In this document: positions 42,056 through 51,928 of the stretch, piece after piece | Layout of the letters: every line of letters starts with the position of its first letter | Position numbering within the stretch: the stretch's first letter is position 1 | Notes under the pieces: generated by a model | Database searches by the model: none | The model's input: only the letters and a program-made list of their open reading frames with translations | Told to the model about the DNA's origin: nothing | Translations under genes and position numbers: made by a program | Assembly: GCA_965228785.1 (NCBI GenBank) | Contig: CBDDIF010000001.1 | Location: 1,178,001-1,242,000 of the forward strand | Reading direction: 5' to 3' | Source of the DNA: Hoeflea_A sp965228785 | GTDB taxonomy: Bacteria > Pseudomonadota > Alphaproteobacteria > Rhizobiales > Rhizobiaceae | DNA: 64,000 nucleotides

Positions 42056-42979
42056 CTAGCCCTCGGGCGCAAATACAAGAACGAACAGGCCGGTGACCGT
42101 GATGACGGCGCCGACGGCGACGACGGGACTGACCCAGTTTTGTGCAAACAGACCTTCCTGCACGATGACGAAACTGGGTACGAGATATCCGTAGGCAAAC
42201 ACCTTGGCGGCAGGTAGCCGCATGGAGGCGTATTGCAGCAGGAAAAAGCTGATGGCGGTCGCGAACACCGTCAGATAGGCGAGGCAGTACCAGACGATGG
42301 GCGGGATCCGCGACCAATCGGTATCGGCGATCTCGGGCAGTGCATAGATCGTCACGCAGATCGTCGCGGCAACCAGGGTCCAGCAAGTGAATTCAAGCAC
42401 GCTTTCGCCGCGATTGAGCAGGCGCACAAAGGGACCATAGGCTGCCTGGCATACACAGCCGACAAAGAATATCGCCTCGCCCCGGCCGACATCGAATGCA
42501 AGTGCACGGTCAAGGTCACCGCGAAAGATCACCCACAGGGCGCCAATCGCCGAGATGACAAGGCTGGCCAAAACGACGCGACCGCTGATCTGACGCAGGA
42601 GCAGATAGCCGAATGCGGCGCTCATCAAGGGGATCAATGTGAAAACGGCGCTGGTGGACACCGGATCGGTCGTTTCCAGGGCGACGAACATCAGTACAAA
42701 AAATATGCCCATTAGCGTGCCGAGGAGAATGTAGCGCCAGGCGGCTGTGGGGCGCGACGGCGAGCGCCCGGAGATGGCCATCATCACAGCCACCATCAGG
42801 ATGGCAGCCAGGAAAAACCGCGCTGCCGTCAAAGTGGCGGCGCCGATATGGGGGGCCGCCAGGGCGCCGAACGAAAACGAACCGGCGACCAGGGCGGCAT
42901 AGATCAACATCGCCGCGTGCCCGAACGCTCTTTCCCGCAGTGTCGCCCGGTTACTCACGATGCCTGCATCCGAATACAA
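42056..42979 (-). CDS. EamA/DMT-family transporter
   Basis: A roughly 307-residue protein with ten hydrophobic segments in two EamA repeats (for example AALVAGSFSFGALAAPHIGAATLTAARF and the second repeat starting near GEAIFFVGCVCQAAYGPF). EamA proteins export metabolites or amino acids. The start is uncertain: TTG 42979 gives the longest form, while GTG 42958 or a later ATG are possible. It is the end gene of the leftward region after the ABC permeases, with a 132-base gap, and converges on the SDR at 41995. Confidence 0.82.
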   Translation of the reverse strand: MYSDAGIVSNRATLRERAFGHAAMLIYAALVAGSFSFGALAAPHIGAATLTAARFFLAAILMVAVMMAISGRSPSRPTAAWRYILLGTLMGIFFVLMFVALETTDPVSTSAVFTLIPLMSAAFGYLLLRQISGRVVLASLVISAIGALWVIFRGDLDRALAFDVGRGEAIFFVGCVCQAAYGPFVRLLNRGESVLEFTCWTLVAATICVTIYALPEIADTDWSRIPPIVWYCLAYLTVFATAISFFLLQYASMRLPAAKVFAYGYLVPSFVIVQEGLFAQNWVSPVVAVGAVITVTGLFVLVFAPEG

Positions 42980-43111
42980 TGCCGGCGCCCACCGTCGCGG
43001 TTTGATACCAACGCGGAGGCGTGCGGACGCAGTGACCTATGCGGAAACAAACAGACGATCTCCCAACTCCTCCCGTCCGATCGCATCTTCGGCAGTCTCA
43101 CCTCCGCCCGG

Positions 43112-44044
43112 TCAGTGTCGTTCCTCGCGCACAAAGGGGTGTCCGAGCGCGCCAGGTTCATCCGAGGCGGGATTACGCGACAGGCTTGTCCACACCATGA
43201 CGGCGAGTGTCACGACATAGGGCATCATCAGGACAAAATACTGGGGAACCTGAATGCCAACCGCAGCCACACGCGGTATCAAGGCCTCCATGCAGCCAAA
43301 CAGAACCGCGCCGCCAAGCGCCCGCCAGGGCCTCCAGCGTGCGAAAATGACGAGAGCGATCGCAATCCAACCGCGTCCGCCCGTCAGGCCGTCAACCCAG
43401 ATTTTTGAAACAACGACGGTCAGGTATCCACCAGCCAGGCCCAACAACAACGCACCGATCAAAACAGCAACAAACCGATAGGCCACAACATTGATGCCGG
43501 CTGCGTCCGCCGCCTCCGGGTTCTCTCCGACCGCCCGCAGCCGCAGCCCGGCATTGGTGTGCCTCAACACGTAGACGACAAGCACATAAAGGATCAGCGT
43601 CAAATAAACGATCAGGTCCTGGCTGAAAACGACCGGTCCCACGATCGGCAGGTCGGACAGCGGTCCGAGGTCGATTGGCGAAAGGCCGGTGAAAGCCTTG
43701 TTGGTCCAGCCCTGTTTCAGGGCGATCAGGCTCGTCAGGCCCTGGGCCAGGAACACGATCGTCAGCCCGGAGATCACCTGGTTGACCCGCAGCAGGATGA
43801 CGAGTACCGCGAAAATCAGCGACAGCGCCGCCGAGGCCAGTGCCGCCACGGCGAGGGACAGAAGCGGGTAACCGCCAAAGGTCAGGACCGCGCCGGCGCC
43901 GGCCATGGCGCCGATCAGCAGAAAGCCCTCCGCGCCGAGATTGAGCACACCGGATTTTTCGCAGACGATGAGCCCCAGCGCGCCCAAGGCGAACGGCACC
44001 GCAAATCCGGGTATATTGGCCAGCCAGTTGATCAGAAAGTCCAT
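43112..44044 (-). CDS. BMP-type ABC transporter permease 2
   Basis: A 310-residue permease of the nucleoside-type branch of the BPD_transp_2 family. The start at ATG 44044 (MDFLINWLANIPGF) is chosen because upstream sequence lies within permease 1. Typical blocks are VPFALGALGLIVCEKSGVLNLGAEGFLLIGAM, LALGQGLT-like LAQGLTSLIALKQG and AVGENPEAADAAGINV. It pairs with the permease at 44053 to form the pore. The C-terminal tail SDEPGALGHPFVREERH is hydrophilic. Confidence 0.9.
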   Translation of the reverse strand: MDFLINWLANIPGFAVPFALGALGLIVCEKSGVLNLGAEGFLLIGAMAGAGAVLTFGGYPLLSLAVAALASAALSLIFAVLVILLRVNQVISGLTIVFLAQGLTSLIALKQGWTNKAFTGLSPIDLGPLSDLPIVGPVVFSQDLIVYLTLILYVLVVYVLRHTNAGLRLRAVGENPEAADAAGINVVAYRFVAVLIGALLLGLAGGYLTVVVSKIWVDGLTGGRGWIAIALVIFARWRPWRALGGAVLFGCMEALIPRVAAVGIQVPQYFVLMMPYVVTLAVMVWTSLSRNPASDEPGALGHPFVREERH

Positions 44045-44052
44045 TGGCGGCC

Positions 44053-45132
44053 CTATTCGACAAAGCGGACGCGGTGGCGGATAAAAAACTCCGACGCGGC
44101 GACGCAGATCACGATGACCGCCTGGATCAACTGAACCATCGCGAACGGAATCTGATAGAACACCTGAAGGCTCTGACCGGCAATCATCAAAGTCGCCACG
44201 AGCAGCGACACGGCGACGATGCCGAGCGGGTTGTTGCGTGCCAGGAAGGCGATCAGGATGCCGGAAAATCCGTAGCCTATGAAAAACGACTGGGTCATGC
44301 GCGACTCGATGCCCGCGCTGATGGCGAATCCCGCCAGTCCCGACAGTGCCCCCGACAGCAGCGCGGCGACCATCGTCAGCAGCGCAACCCTGACACCGAG
44401 CGCCTTGGCCCTGTGTGCATTGGAATGGATGAAATTGAGCTGAAATCCGAAGCGGCTCTTGAGCATGAACCAGAAGCAGAATACCACCAGGATCGCAGCG
44501 ATCAGCAGTGAGCTGTTGAGGTTCTGCCAACCGAGCGGCGCCAGACGCTCAAAATCGTCGAACTGCTGTGAGTGCGGAAACGCGCTCACCGGATCCTGCC
44601 AGGGCCCGTAGAGAAGATGCAGCAGGAAATTGAACGCGACATAGTTCATCAGCAGCGTCGAGATGATCTCATTGACCTGCAATCGGAGTTTGAGGATGGC
44701 CGGCAACACAATCCACATCATGCCGAAAAGCGCCGAGAACAGAGCCATCAGGAAGAGGCGGGTCGATTCAGGTCCGATGTCGTAGATGGCAATCAGTGTC
44801 GCACCGATGGCGCCGAAGATGACCTGCCCCTCGATGCCAATGTTCCAGAACCGCGCCTTGAAGGCGATTCCTGCCGACAGGCCGACGATGATCAGCGGGC
44901 CGGCCTGAACCAGCACCGCCGATATGTTCTTAGGGCTGGTAAAAATGAAAACCACAAATTCGTTCAACAGGGCACTCAATCCGACACCGGACAGGAGAAG
45001 GATCAAAACAGAGATCCCCAGGCCCGCAGTCACTCCGGCCAGGAAAGCCGCTGATTGCTGCCATTGCGGCATGTCATCTCGGATTTCCAGGTTGATACGC
45101 CTGAAGTGACGCGCTTTGGCGATCTCAGCCAT
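44053..45132 (-). CDS. BMP-type ABC transporter permease 1
   Basis: A 359-residue permease with about nine hydrophobic segments. Motifs include SPKNISAVLVQAGPLIIVGLSAGIAFKARFWNIGIEGQ and LRLQVNEIISTLLMNYVAFNF, characteristic of the first permease in nucleoside-type BMP importers. It overlaps the ATPase gene by 8 bases upstream and precedes permease 2 by 8 bases. Nothing is truncated. Confidence 0.9.
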   Translation of the reverse strand: MAEIAKARHFRRINLEIRDDMPQWQQSAAFLAGVTAGLGISVLILLLSGVGLSALLNEFVVFIFTSPKNISAVLVQAGPLIIVGLSAGIAFKARFWNIGIEGQVIFGAIGATLIAIYDIGPESTRLFLMALFSALFGMMWIVLPAILKLRLQVNEIISTLLMNYVAFNFLLHLLYGPWQDPVSAFPHSQQFDDFERLAPLGWQNLNSSLLIAAILVVFCFWFMLKSRFGFQLNFIHSNAHRAKALGVRVALLTMVAALLSGALSGLAGFAISAGIESRMTQSFFIGYGFSGILIAFLARNNPLGIVAVSLLVATLMIAGQSLQVFYQIPFAMVQLIQAVIVICVAASEFFIRHRVRFVE

Positions 45133-46687
45133 GCCCGATCATCGCCTTTCCAATGGCGTGGCGATCTGCTGGAGCCAAAAACTCGGCGACGATCAAGCCT
45201 GAGTTCATGACTCCAATTCTGTCCGACAACAGCAGGATTTCATCAAGATCTTCGCTGATCAGGACGACGGCTGCGCCCTCGTCGCGGGCGTTCCTGAGAT
45301 GATCATGCACGGCCGCCGAGGCGCGGACATCGAGACCACGGTTGGGGCTGTGCGCGATCACGACCGTGGGGTTGCCGGAGAACTCCCGTGCAATCACCAG
45401 CTTCTGGGCATTGCCTCCCGACAGCAGCGCCGCGCGCTGCGTGTCGCTTCGAACACCCTGGACGTCGAATTTCTCCACCGCTGAGCGGGCCGCAGACGCC
45501 ATGCCCTTACGATCAAGCCTGGCCCAGGAACCGTATTTCCCCGCCAGCACACCCCCCACGGCGAAATTATCGCACACGCTCAGATCGCCCGCCAGCGCAA
45601 GGCCCTGGCGGTCTGAAGGAATGCAGGCGAGGCCGAAGCCGCGCCTGCTGGCGGCCGGCGCATCTGTAATTTCACCCGGGCCGTCGAGGTGCAGGGTTCC
45701 GCCGGCCTGGGGCAACAGGCCCATGAGCACATCGACAAGTTCGCTCTGTCCGTTGCCGCCCACCCCGGCAATTCCATAGATCTCGCCCGACCGAACCTCG
45801 AAACTGAGGTTAGCGAGTACCGTCAGTCCGTCGTTGCGGCGGGCGCTGATATTCCGAGCGGTGAGGCGCGGTTGGCCGGAAGCTCCTGCAAGCTGACGTT
45901 CCTCGACGATCGATTCGCCGACAATCATGGTCGTCAAGTCCGGCGCGGTCACATCGTCGGGCAGTACGGTATCGACAACCCTGCCGTTGCGCATCACCGT
46001 AATCCGGTCGCTGTGCGACAGGGATTCGTTGAGTTTGTGAGTGACGAGCGCCACCGAACAACCGCTCTCGGCCAGTTTTCGGACGGCTTCAAGGAGGCCC
46101 TGGCCTTCCTCATCCGTCAGCACGGCGGTCGGCTCGTCGAGAATGATGATATTTGCCCCGGCAACAAGAACCTTGAGGATCTCGACACGCTGTTGCTCGG
46201 CGATCGAAAGCGCACCCACGGGTTTATCGAGATCGACGTCAAAGCCTATTTGTCGGGCTTTTTCGGCAATCTGACTACGGGTGTCGGGAAGGGCGTGCCG
46301 ATAGTTGCCTGCAGGATTGGCCAGCAAGATGTTTTCGACCGCGGTGAACGGCATTACCAGCTTGTAGTGCTGGTGAACCATTCCGATTTTGAGGGCCTTT
46401 GCATCGGAAGGCCCACGGATCGCGGCCGGGCGACCAGCAACCTCGATACGGCCGCTGTCGGCAGCGTAAAGCCCGGCGGCAACGTTCATCAGAGTGGATT
46501 TGCCGGCTCCGTTTTCACCGAGCAGGGAGTGGACCTCACCGTGGCGAATGTCGAAGTCCACACCGCCCAGGGCGACGAAATCGCCAAATGACTTGGTAAT
46601 CGACCGCAGCGCCAGGGCTGGTGCTGCGGCAGGGGTTGCCGAACCGTATTCAGCTGTTGCGGAATGACGGTCCGGCTCATGCGTCAT
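45125..46687 (-). CDS. BMP-type ABC transporter ATPase, duplicated nucleotide-binding domains
   Basis: A 520-residue protein with two ABC domains. The first has Walker A GENGAGKST and signature LSIAEQQRVEILKVL. The second has a degenerate Walker A (GVGGNGQSELVDVL) and the signature LSGGNAQKLVIAREFSG. This layout is normal for nucleoside and sugar importers of this type. The ATG at 46687 overlaps the stop of the binding-protein gene (ATGA), so it is the second gene of the importer operon. Confidence 0.92.
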   Translation of the reverse strand: MTHEPDRHSATAEYGSATPAAAPALALRSITKSFGDFVALGGVDFDIRHGEVHSLLGENGAGKSTLMNVAAGLYAADSGRIEVAGRPAAIRGPSDAKALKIGMVHQHYKLVMPFTAVENILLANPAGNYRHALPDTRSQIAEKARQIGFDVDLDKPVGALSIAEQQRVEILKVLVAGANIIILDEPTAVLTDEEGQGLLEAVRKLAESGCSVALVTHKLNESLSHSDRITVMRNGRVVDTVLPDDVTAPDLTTMIVGESIVEERQLAGASGQPRLTARNISARRNDGLTVLANLSFEVRSGEIYGIAGVGGNGQSELVDVLMGLLPQAGGTLHLDGPGEITDAPAASRRGFGLACIPSDRQGLALAGDLSVCDNFAVGGVLAGKYGSWARLDRKGMASAARSAVEKFDVQGVRSDTQRAALLSGGNAQKLVIAREFSGNPTVVIAHSPNRGLDVRASAAVHDHLRNARDEGAAVVLISEDLDEILLLSDRIGVMNSGLIVAEFLAPADRHAIGKAMIGHG

Positions 46688-47763
46688 TGCTGACTGATCA
46701 CTCCGTCGACAAACCAGTCCATGCCCCACAGAGAACCGTCGTCGAGGACTTCGCCGGCAGCCACGCGCTCCTTGCCCTCACGATCCTTGAGCGGGCCGGC
46801 AAACACGTGTTTTCCACCGAGAATGGCTTCGCGCTCAGCCATGATCCTGGTTTTGTTGTCCTCCGAAACCGCATCGCCGCAGCATGCGATATCGGTACCA
46901 CCTTGTGCGATCGACAGGAAGGCTCCGTAGGGCTGGGATTCCCATTCGCCGGCGGTGATTTTCTTGATTTCCGGAACAAGGAAACGATCCCAGACCCACA
47001 CGGAGGAACACTGGGTTGCGCTGCTGAACTCGGAAAGATCACGGTGGTGTCCGGTTCCGTAGATGCCCTTTTCCTTGGCCACGATCTGCGGCGTCGGCGT
47101 ATCGACATGCTGTCCGATCACGTCGATGCCCTGCTCGGCAAGCGCCTCGGCAGCCGCGCGCTCCTTGACCGGATCATTCCAAGCACCTGTGAACACGACA
47201 GTCACCGTGGCGTCCGGGTTGATCTGGCGGGCGCCCATGGCATAGGCGTTGACCGTCCAGTTGACGAGCCCGAAGGGATTGGCCGCGACAAAGCCTAGTT
47301 TTCCGGTCTTCGAGGCGGCAGCAGCCGCCATGCCGCACAGGTATTGGCTCTCATAAGTCCGTCCGTAATAGGACATCAGATTGTTGCCATTCGTGGTTCC
47401 TGCCGGATTGAGGAAAACCACATCCGGATATTTTTCCGCCAGTTCCTTGAACGCGTCGGAATATCCGAAGGCGGACCCCAGGATGATGTTGGCGCCACGA
47501 TCGATGAACAGTTCGACCGCCGGCTTGATAGCCGTTGCATTTTCCGGGACATTTTCGACCACCGGAATGGTGAGACCCAGTTCCTTTTCGATCTTCTGGC
47601 GCGCTTCATCGAGCGCCTGCGACCACCCACCGTCATTTTTCTGGGAAAAAATGATCATTGCCGGTTTGGGATCGCCCTTGAGCTTGAATTCGGCATTGGC
47701 GCCGACAACCGATGCCGCCAGCGCCAGGCCGGCAACACCCCAAGTGATCAATCGCTTCTTCAT
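46684..47763 (-). CDS. BMP-family ABC transporter substrate-binding protein
   Basis: A 359-residue periplasmic protein of the BmpA/PnrA family, whose members bind purine nucleosides or related heterocycles. The start at 47763 gives a signal peptide (MKKRLITWGVAGLALAASVV, cleavage near ANAEF) with AGGGAG upstream; there is no lipobox Cys. Family blocks are MIIFSQKNDGGWSQALDEARQ, GSAFGYSDAFKELAEKYPDVVFLNPAGT and FVAANPFGLVNWTVNAYAMGARQINPDA. It follows the molybdenum hydroxylase genes after 132 bases and heads the importer. A nucleoside- or purine-like ligand is inferred from family. Confidence 0.9.
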   Translation of the reverse strand: MKKRLITWGVAGLALAASVVGANAEFKLKGDPKPAMIIFSQKNDGGWSQALDEARQKIEKELGLTIPVVENVPENATAIKPAVELFIDRGANIILGSAFGYSDAFKELAEKYPDVVFLNPAGTTNGNNLMSYYGRTYESQYLCGMAAAAASKTGKLGFVAANPFGLVNWTVNAYAMGARQINPDATVTVVFTGAWNDPVKERAAAEALAEQGIDVIGQHVDTPTPQIVAKEKGIYGTGHHRDLSEFSSATQCSSVWVWDRFLVPEIKKITAGEWESQPYGAFLSIAQGGTDIACCGDAVSEDNKTRIMAEREAILGGKHVFAGPLKDREGKERVAAGEVLDDGSLWGMDWFVDGVISQQ

Positions 47764-47895
47764 TGGTCTGTACTCCCTTGACGGACGGCCCGACCGAGAC
47801 GGGACGTTAAATAGCTGATGCACCAATCGAATTTTGTTTTCTTGTGGTTACCCTGACTGGCCCCGGTTTGGTGTTCCCTGTGTTGTCGTTCGTAT

Positions 47896-50283
47896 TCAGT
47901 CGCCGCCGATCGCGTCGAAAATCATGCTGGGAGTGATCGGCGTGTGATGGAATTTGTGGTTGCCGAAGGGTTTGAGCGCGTCGGCTACGCCGGAGGCAAC
48001 GGTTGCCCCGACCGCAATGCACCCCGCTTCTCCGACGCCCTTCACTCCCAACGGATTGAGCGGCGACGGCGTTTCCAGATGGCGGATGTCGACCTGCGGG
48101 ACTTCGGTGGCATAGGGGATCAGGAAATCGACGAAATTCGCATTGGTCGGATTGCCGTCCGCATCGTATTCGATGCGTTCCATCAGCGCGCCGCCAAAGC
48201 CTTGTGCCAGACCGCCCATGACCTGCCCGTCGACGATCACCGGATTGATCATGTTGCCGCAGTCGTGGACGCAGACATATTGGCGGATCTGAACACTGCA
48301 GGTGTCCGGGTCGATTTCGACGACGGCACCGTGGACCCCATAGGCCCAGGTCGCACATTCCGGACTGTAATAGTCGGTCGCCTCGAGACCGGGATGCTGT
48401 CCCTCGTCAAGCGGCGGTCCGTCGTGGCGGCTGGCGGGAGCAAACTGCGTGGCCGCCTGGGCCGCGTCGTTGAAGGCGTAGCGCAGCGGATTGGTCGCCG
48501 TCGCGACCGCGGCGAGCGGAACGTTGCGGTTGCCGCCGATAACCCAGGCGGCACCGTCCCGCAGCTCGACCTGTTCCGGATCGACTTCCAGCATGTTGGC
48601 CGCCGCCGTGATCGTCTGGGCGCGAACCAGGAGTGCGGTTTTGTGTATGGCGTTGCCGGACACCACGGCGGCGCGGCTTGCAAAGGTTGCGACGCCCCAG
48701 TCATAGGCGCCGGTGTCACCTTCGGTAAGGATCACGTCCTCGACCGCGACGCCGAGCTGATCGGCGACGATCTGTGCAAACACCGTCTCATGCCCCTGTC
48801 CCTGGCCCGACAGTCCGGTGTTGACATAAACCTTGCCGGTGATCGGGTGGATCTTGACATGGCCCCCTTCGTAGGGGCCGAGGCCGGTGCCTTCGACATA
48901 GTAGGCCAGGCCCAGACCGAGGAATTTGCCCTCGGCACGGGCCGCGTCCTGCCGTGCGGCAAAATCCTGCGCTCCGATGGCGTCGTGTACCATCTCGAGC
49001 GCTTTGTGGTACTGGCCACTGTCGAGGCTGACGCGCAGCCCGTCGGCAAACAGCAAGCCTTCGCGGACATAGGGAAACTGATCTTCGGTAATCAGATTTC
49101 GTCGCCTGATCTCGAAGCGGTCGATGCCCAGATCCTCGGCCAACTGGTCCATGGCACGCTCGATCGCAAAGCAGGATTGCGGTCTGCCGCAGCCTCGGTA
49201 GGGTGTCACGGGAACCGTCGGCGTGTAGACCGCCTGAAACCGGACCTCGATATTGGGAATATTGTATGGACCGGCAATCGACGTGGATGCGACCTGCGCC
49301 ACCGCGATACCGTAGGGGATGAACGCGCCAGTATCATGAAGGAAAAAGTCCTTCAGGGCCACGACTTCGCCGTTCTTGCGAGCGTGCAGCTCGATCATGT
49401 GGATTTGTGTGCGTTCCTGGGTCGAACCGATGAAGTTCTCACGCCGGTCTTCGACATATTTGACCGGCGTTCCCAGCTGCATCGCGGCATAGGGGACCAG
49501 CAATTCGTCCGGGTAGAACAGAAGTACCTTCTGCCCGAAACCGCCACCGACATCGGGTGCGACGACCCGCACCTTGTCTTCATCAAGGTTCAGGATCGAA
49601 GCCAGCCCACCCCGCACGGAGATCGGCGCCTGGGTCGTGTCCCATACGATGAGTTCTCCGGTCACCGCATCGTAGCGAGCGGCCACGGATCGGCATTCCA
49701 TCGCCGCGGCAGTGGAGCGGTCGACCTGTATCCTTATCCGGGTGACGTGCTCGGCATCGGCATACCCCTTTTCCGGCTCGCCGCAAATCTGGTTGAAGTC
49801 GGCGGCGATGTTGTTTGGATGGGTTGCGTGAACCAGTGGAGCGTCGTCCTTCACGGCTGCTTCGAGATCAAGCTCGACATCGACCGGTTCGTAGTCGACC
49901 TCGACCAGAAGTGCGGCATCCTCGGCGGTATACCGGTCAACCGCAACGACCATCGCGACGGTCTGTCCGACATAGTAGACGCCGTCTCTCGCCAGCGGTC
50001 GCTGGGTCTGGGCATCCGTCATCGATTCATGCGGAATGAGCAGCGGCAGTTTGATATCGAGCGGGCCGATGTTGTCGCAGGTATAGACCGCGAGCACCCC
50101 TGGGTGGGCCAGGGCTGCCGACGTATCGATCGATTTTATATGGGCGCGTGCGAAGGGACTTCTCACGAAGGCCGCATGCCTGACCCCGGGCAACTGGATG
50201 TCGTCGACATAGGCGCCTTCACCGCGCAGGAACTTCTCGTCGGCGTTGCGCTTGACCGGCGCTCCGAACATTCTTGTCGACAT
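47896..50283 (-). CDS. Molybdenum hydroxylase large subunit (xanthine dehydrogenase/CoxL-like)
   Basis: A 795-residue Mo-cofactor subunit. Recognisable blocks are GEGAYVDDIQLPGVRHAAFVRSPFAHA-like (split in the sequence), DVGGGFGQK, the active-site loop PYRGCGRPQSCFAIER, GQGHETVFAQI, and the catalytic Glu in GVKGVGEAGCI. The loop is not the AYxCSFR of form I CO dehydrogenase, so a CO-oxidising role is unlikely. A hydroxylation of a heteroaromatic or purine-like ring is expected. It follows the Fe-S subunit after 9 bases and is the third gene of the FAD/Fe-S/Mo operon. Confidence 0.92.
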   Translation of the reverse strand: MSTRMFGAPVKRNADEKFLRGEGAYVDDIQLPGVRHAAFVRSPFARAHIKSIDTSAALAHPGVLAVYTCDNIGPLDIKLPLLIPHESMTDAQTQRPLARDGVYYVGQTVAMVVAVDRYTAEDAALLVEVDYEPVDVELDLEAAVKDDAPLVHATHPNNIAADFNQICGEPEKGYADAEHVTRIRIQVDRSTAAAMECRSVAARYDAVTGELIVWDTTQAPISVRGGLASILNLDEDKVRVVAPDVGGGFGQKVLLFYPDELLVPYAAMQLGTPVKYVEDRRENFIGSTQERTQIHMIELHARKNGEVVALKDFFLHDTGAFIPYGIAVAQVASTSIAGPYNIPNIEVRFQAVYTPTVPVTPYRGCGRPQSCFAIERAMDQLAEDLGIDRFEIRRRNLITEDQFPYVREGLLFADGLRVSLDSGQYHKALEMVHDAIGAQDFAARQDAARAEGKFLGLGLAYYVEGTGLGPYEGGHVKIHPITGKVYVNTGLSGQGQGHETVFAQIVADQLGVAVEDVILTEGDTGAYDWGVATFASRAAVVSGNAIHKTALLVRAQTITAAANMLEVDPEQVELRDGAAWVIGGNRNVPLAAVATATNPLRYAFNDAAQAATQFAPASRHDGPPLDEGQHPGLEATDYYSPECATWAYGVHGAVVEIDPDTCSVQIRQYVCVHDCGNMINPVIVDGQVMGGLAQGFGGALMERIEYDADGNPTNANFVDFLIPYATEVPQVDIRHLETPSPLNPLGVKGVGEAGCIAVGATVASGVADALKPFGNHKFHHTPITPSMIFDAIGGD

Positions 50284-50292
50284 GAAATGCTC

Positions 50293-50823
50293 CTACACTC
50301 CGCCCCGATTGGCGGCGTTTGCGGCCTGCCGGACAGCTTTGACGATGTTGGCATATCCGGTGCAGCGGCAGAGATTACCCGACAGCATTTCCCGGATCCC
50401 GTCTTCCGAAAGATCGAGGTCTTCGCCCGCTTCCAGATGACTGAGAATGTTCATGATCATTCCGGGGGTGCAGTAGCCGCACTGCAATGCGTGGCAGTCG
50501 CGGAAGGCTTCCTGCAGCGGATGCAGGGCGCCATCCTTGTCGGCGACCGATTCGATAGTGCGAATGTCGCTTCCATCTGCCTGAACGGCGAAGGTCAGAC
50601 ATGATCGTCCAGCCCGGCCATCGATCATCACGGTACAGGCGCCGCAGACGCCGTGTTCGCAGCCGACATGGGTGCCGGTCAATCCCAGTTCGTGGCGCAA
50701 AAAGTCCGAGAGCAGCATGCGTACGCTGACTTCGCGCTCCACTTGCTGGCCATTCACGGTCATGCGCGTGATCTGCCTCGGATCAGCCGATTGCGCGAGC
50801 GTATTCGATCCCGCCTTCATCAT
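50293..50823 (-). CDS. Molybdenum hydroxylase [2Fe-2S] small subunit
   Basis: A 176-residue subunit with two [2Fe-2S] centres. The plant-type cluster uses CEHGVCGACTVMIDG plus a downstream Cys in RSCLTF. The C-terminal helical cluster uses CGYCTPGMIM and NLCRCTGY. It transfers electrons from the Mo centre to FAD. It starts at 50823, overlapping the stop of the FAD subunit gene (ATGA). The order FAD, Fe-S, Mo is the same as in many coxMSL-type operons. Confidence 0.93.
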   Translation of the reverse strand: MMKAGSNTLAQSADPRQITRMTVNGQQVEREVSVRMLLSDFLRHELGLTGTHVGCEHGVCGACTVMIDGRAGRSCLTFAVQADGSDIRTIESVADKDGALHPLQEAFRDCHALQCGYCTPGMIMNILSHLEAGEDLDLSEDGIREMLSGNLCRCTGYANIVKAVRQAANAANRGGV

Positions 50824-51698
50824 GACACCGCACCTCCAGCCGCCTGTTCCGCCGCCTCACCGACCACCCGGCGCACCAGCCTGTTGAGCAGATGTTTTCG
50901 ATAGGCTGTGGTTGCGTGCATGTCGTCCGGCAGAGTTACGGCGTCGGCCGAATGCGCAGCTGCCGAGGCGATATTGCCCGAAGTGGGCTGTTGTCCGGCA
51001 AGTGCCTGTTCGACGGCTTCCAGGATCACCGGCTTCGATGCCACGCCGCAAGCTCCGACGCGGGCGGTGGCTACCGCGCCGTGTTGGTCCAGCGTCACGA
51101 TCGCGCCGGCAGCGGCGATGGCGTAGTCGCCCTGTCGGCGGGCGAACTCGTCGAACGCACAGCCTGCGCCCTTTGGCAGGGCAGGGATACTTGCCCGGAC
51201 GATCATCTCGTCCGGTTGCCGGCTGGTGGTCATATGAAACTGGAAGAATGCGTCCGCAGCGATGTCGCGGGTGCCATCCGGACCCACTGCCGTCACCGAC
51301 CCGCCGGTCAACACCAGCAGCAACGGCATTTCGGCAGCCGCATCGGCATGGCACAGGCTGCCGACAACGGTACCGCGGTTTCGGATGGGCACATGGGCGA
51401 CATGCCGCATCATTTTGCCGATAAGCGGGTTGGCTGCATTGGCCGGGTCGTTCAGTTCCAGGTCCCGGTGACGAACCATCGCGCCGATGGCGATCATGCC
51501 CTCGGCGACCTCGATATTCGTCAGCTCCGGCACGTTTTTCAGGTCGATCAGTCGGGAAGGGCTGGCAAGGCGCAAATTCATGGCCGGCACGAGGCTTTGA
51601 CCGCCGGCGAGGATCATCGCTCCGGGATCATCGACCAGCGCCGTGACAACCTCTCCAACAGATGTTGGCGAGCAGTAATCGAACAGCGATGGTTTCAT
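50820..51698 (-). CDS. Molybdenum hydroxylase FAD subunit (CoxM-like)
   Basis: A 292-residue FAD-binding subunit. The two flavin motifs are LAGGQSLVPAMNLRLA and the TxGG-like segment RNRGTVVGSLCHADAAAEM; the second is altered but similar to other xanthine-dehydrogenase-like FAD subunits. The C-terminal CO_deh_flav_C domain ends with HATTAYRKHLLNRLVRR. It is the first gene of the leftward operon of hydroxylase plus importer, with operator F 112 bases upstream. Confidence 0.92.
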   Translation of the reverse strand: MKPSLFDYCSPTSVGEVVTALVDDPGAMILAGGQSLVPAMNLRLASPSRLIDLKNVPELTNIEVAEGMIAIGAMVRHRDLELNDPANAANPLIGKMMRHVAHVPIRNRGTVVGSLCHADAAAEMPLLLVLTGGSVTAVGPDGTRDIAADAFFQFHMTTSRQPDEMIVRASIPALPKGAGCAFDEFARRQGDYAIAAAGAIVTLDQHGAVATARVGACGVASKPVILEAVEQALAGQQPTSGNIASAAAHSADAVTLPDDMHATTAYRKHLLNRLVRRVVGEAAEQAAGGAVS

Positions 51699-51809
51699 CC
51701 GTTGCCTCCCGGACCCGGCGCGTTTTGGTCTTCATCGCGTTGCAGCCGCAACCTGCCCGTTCATTCGGTGAATTCTTATCTCGACCGGCGTGCACATGCG
51801 CGGCATTCA

Positions 51810-51846
51810 TATCCATATAATGGATACTATATCTAACAATTGAGTA
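51810..51846 (-). promoter_or_regulatory. IclR 3-type operator F, upstream of the hydroxylase/importer operon
   Basis: The core is TATCC-N7-GGATA (51810-51826, arms extend to 7 bases) followed at N3 by TATCT (51830-51834), and at N7 by a weak half GAGTA (51842-51846). GGATACTATATCT is identical to the site at 53395-53407. On the minus strand the perfect palindrome is nearest the gene. Confidence 0.65.
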
Positions 51847-51928
51847 TATGCGCGCGTGTTTGATCCTGTCAACTTGTTTGCCGGTCGCGGGTGCGCTCCG
51901 GTCAACGGCCTGTGTGCGGTGGCGGCAG

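Noticed and set aside
47944..50604. Open frame of 886 codons on the plus strand
   Set aside because: It lies opposite the molybdenum hydroxylase genes, whose domains and motifs are unmistakable on the minus strand. The plus frame has no recognisable domain and is a typical high-GC antisense shadow.
47896..51698. Aerobic CO dehydrogenase (coxMSL)
   Set aside because: The active-site loop is PYRGCGR and not the AYxCSFR of form I CO dehydrogenase. I call it a molybdenum hydroxylase of unknown substrate.
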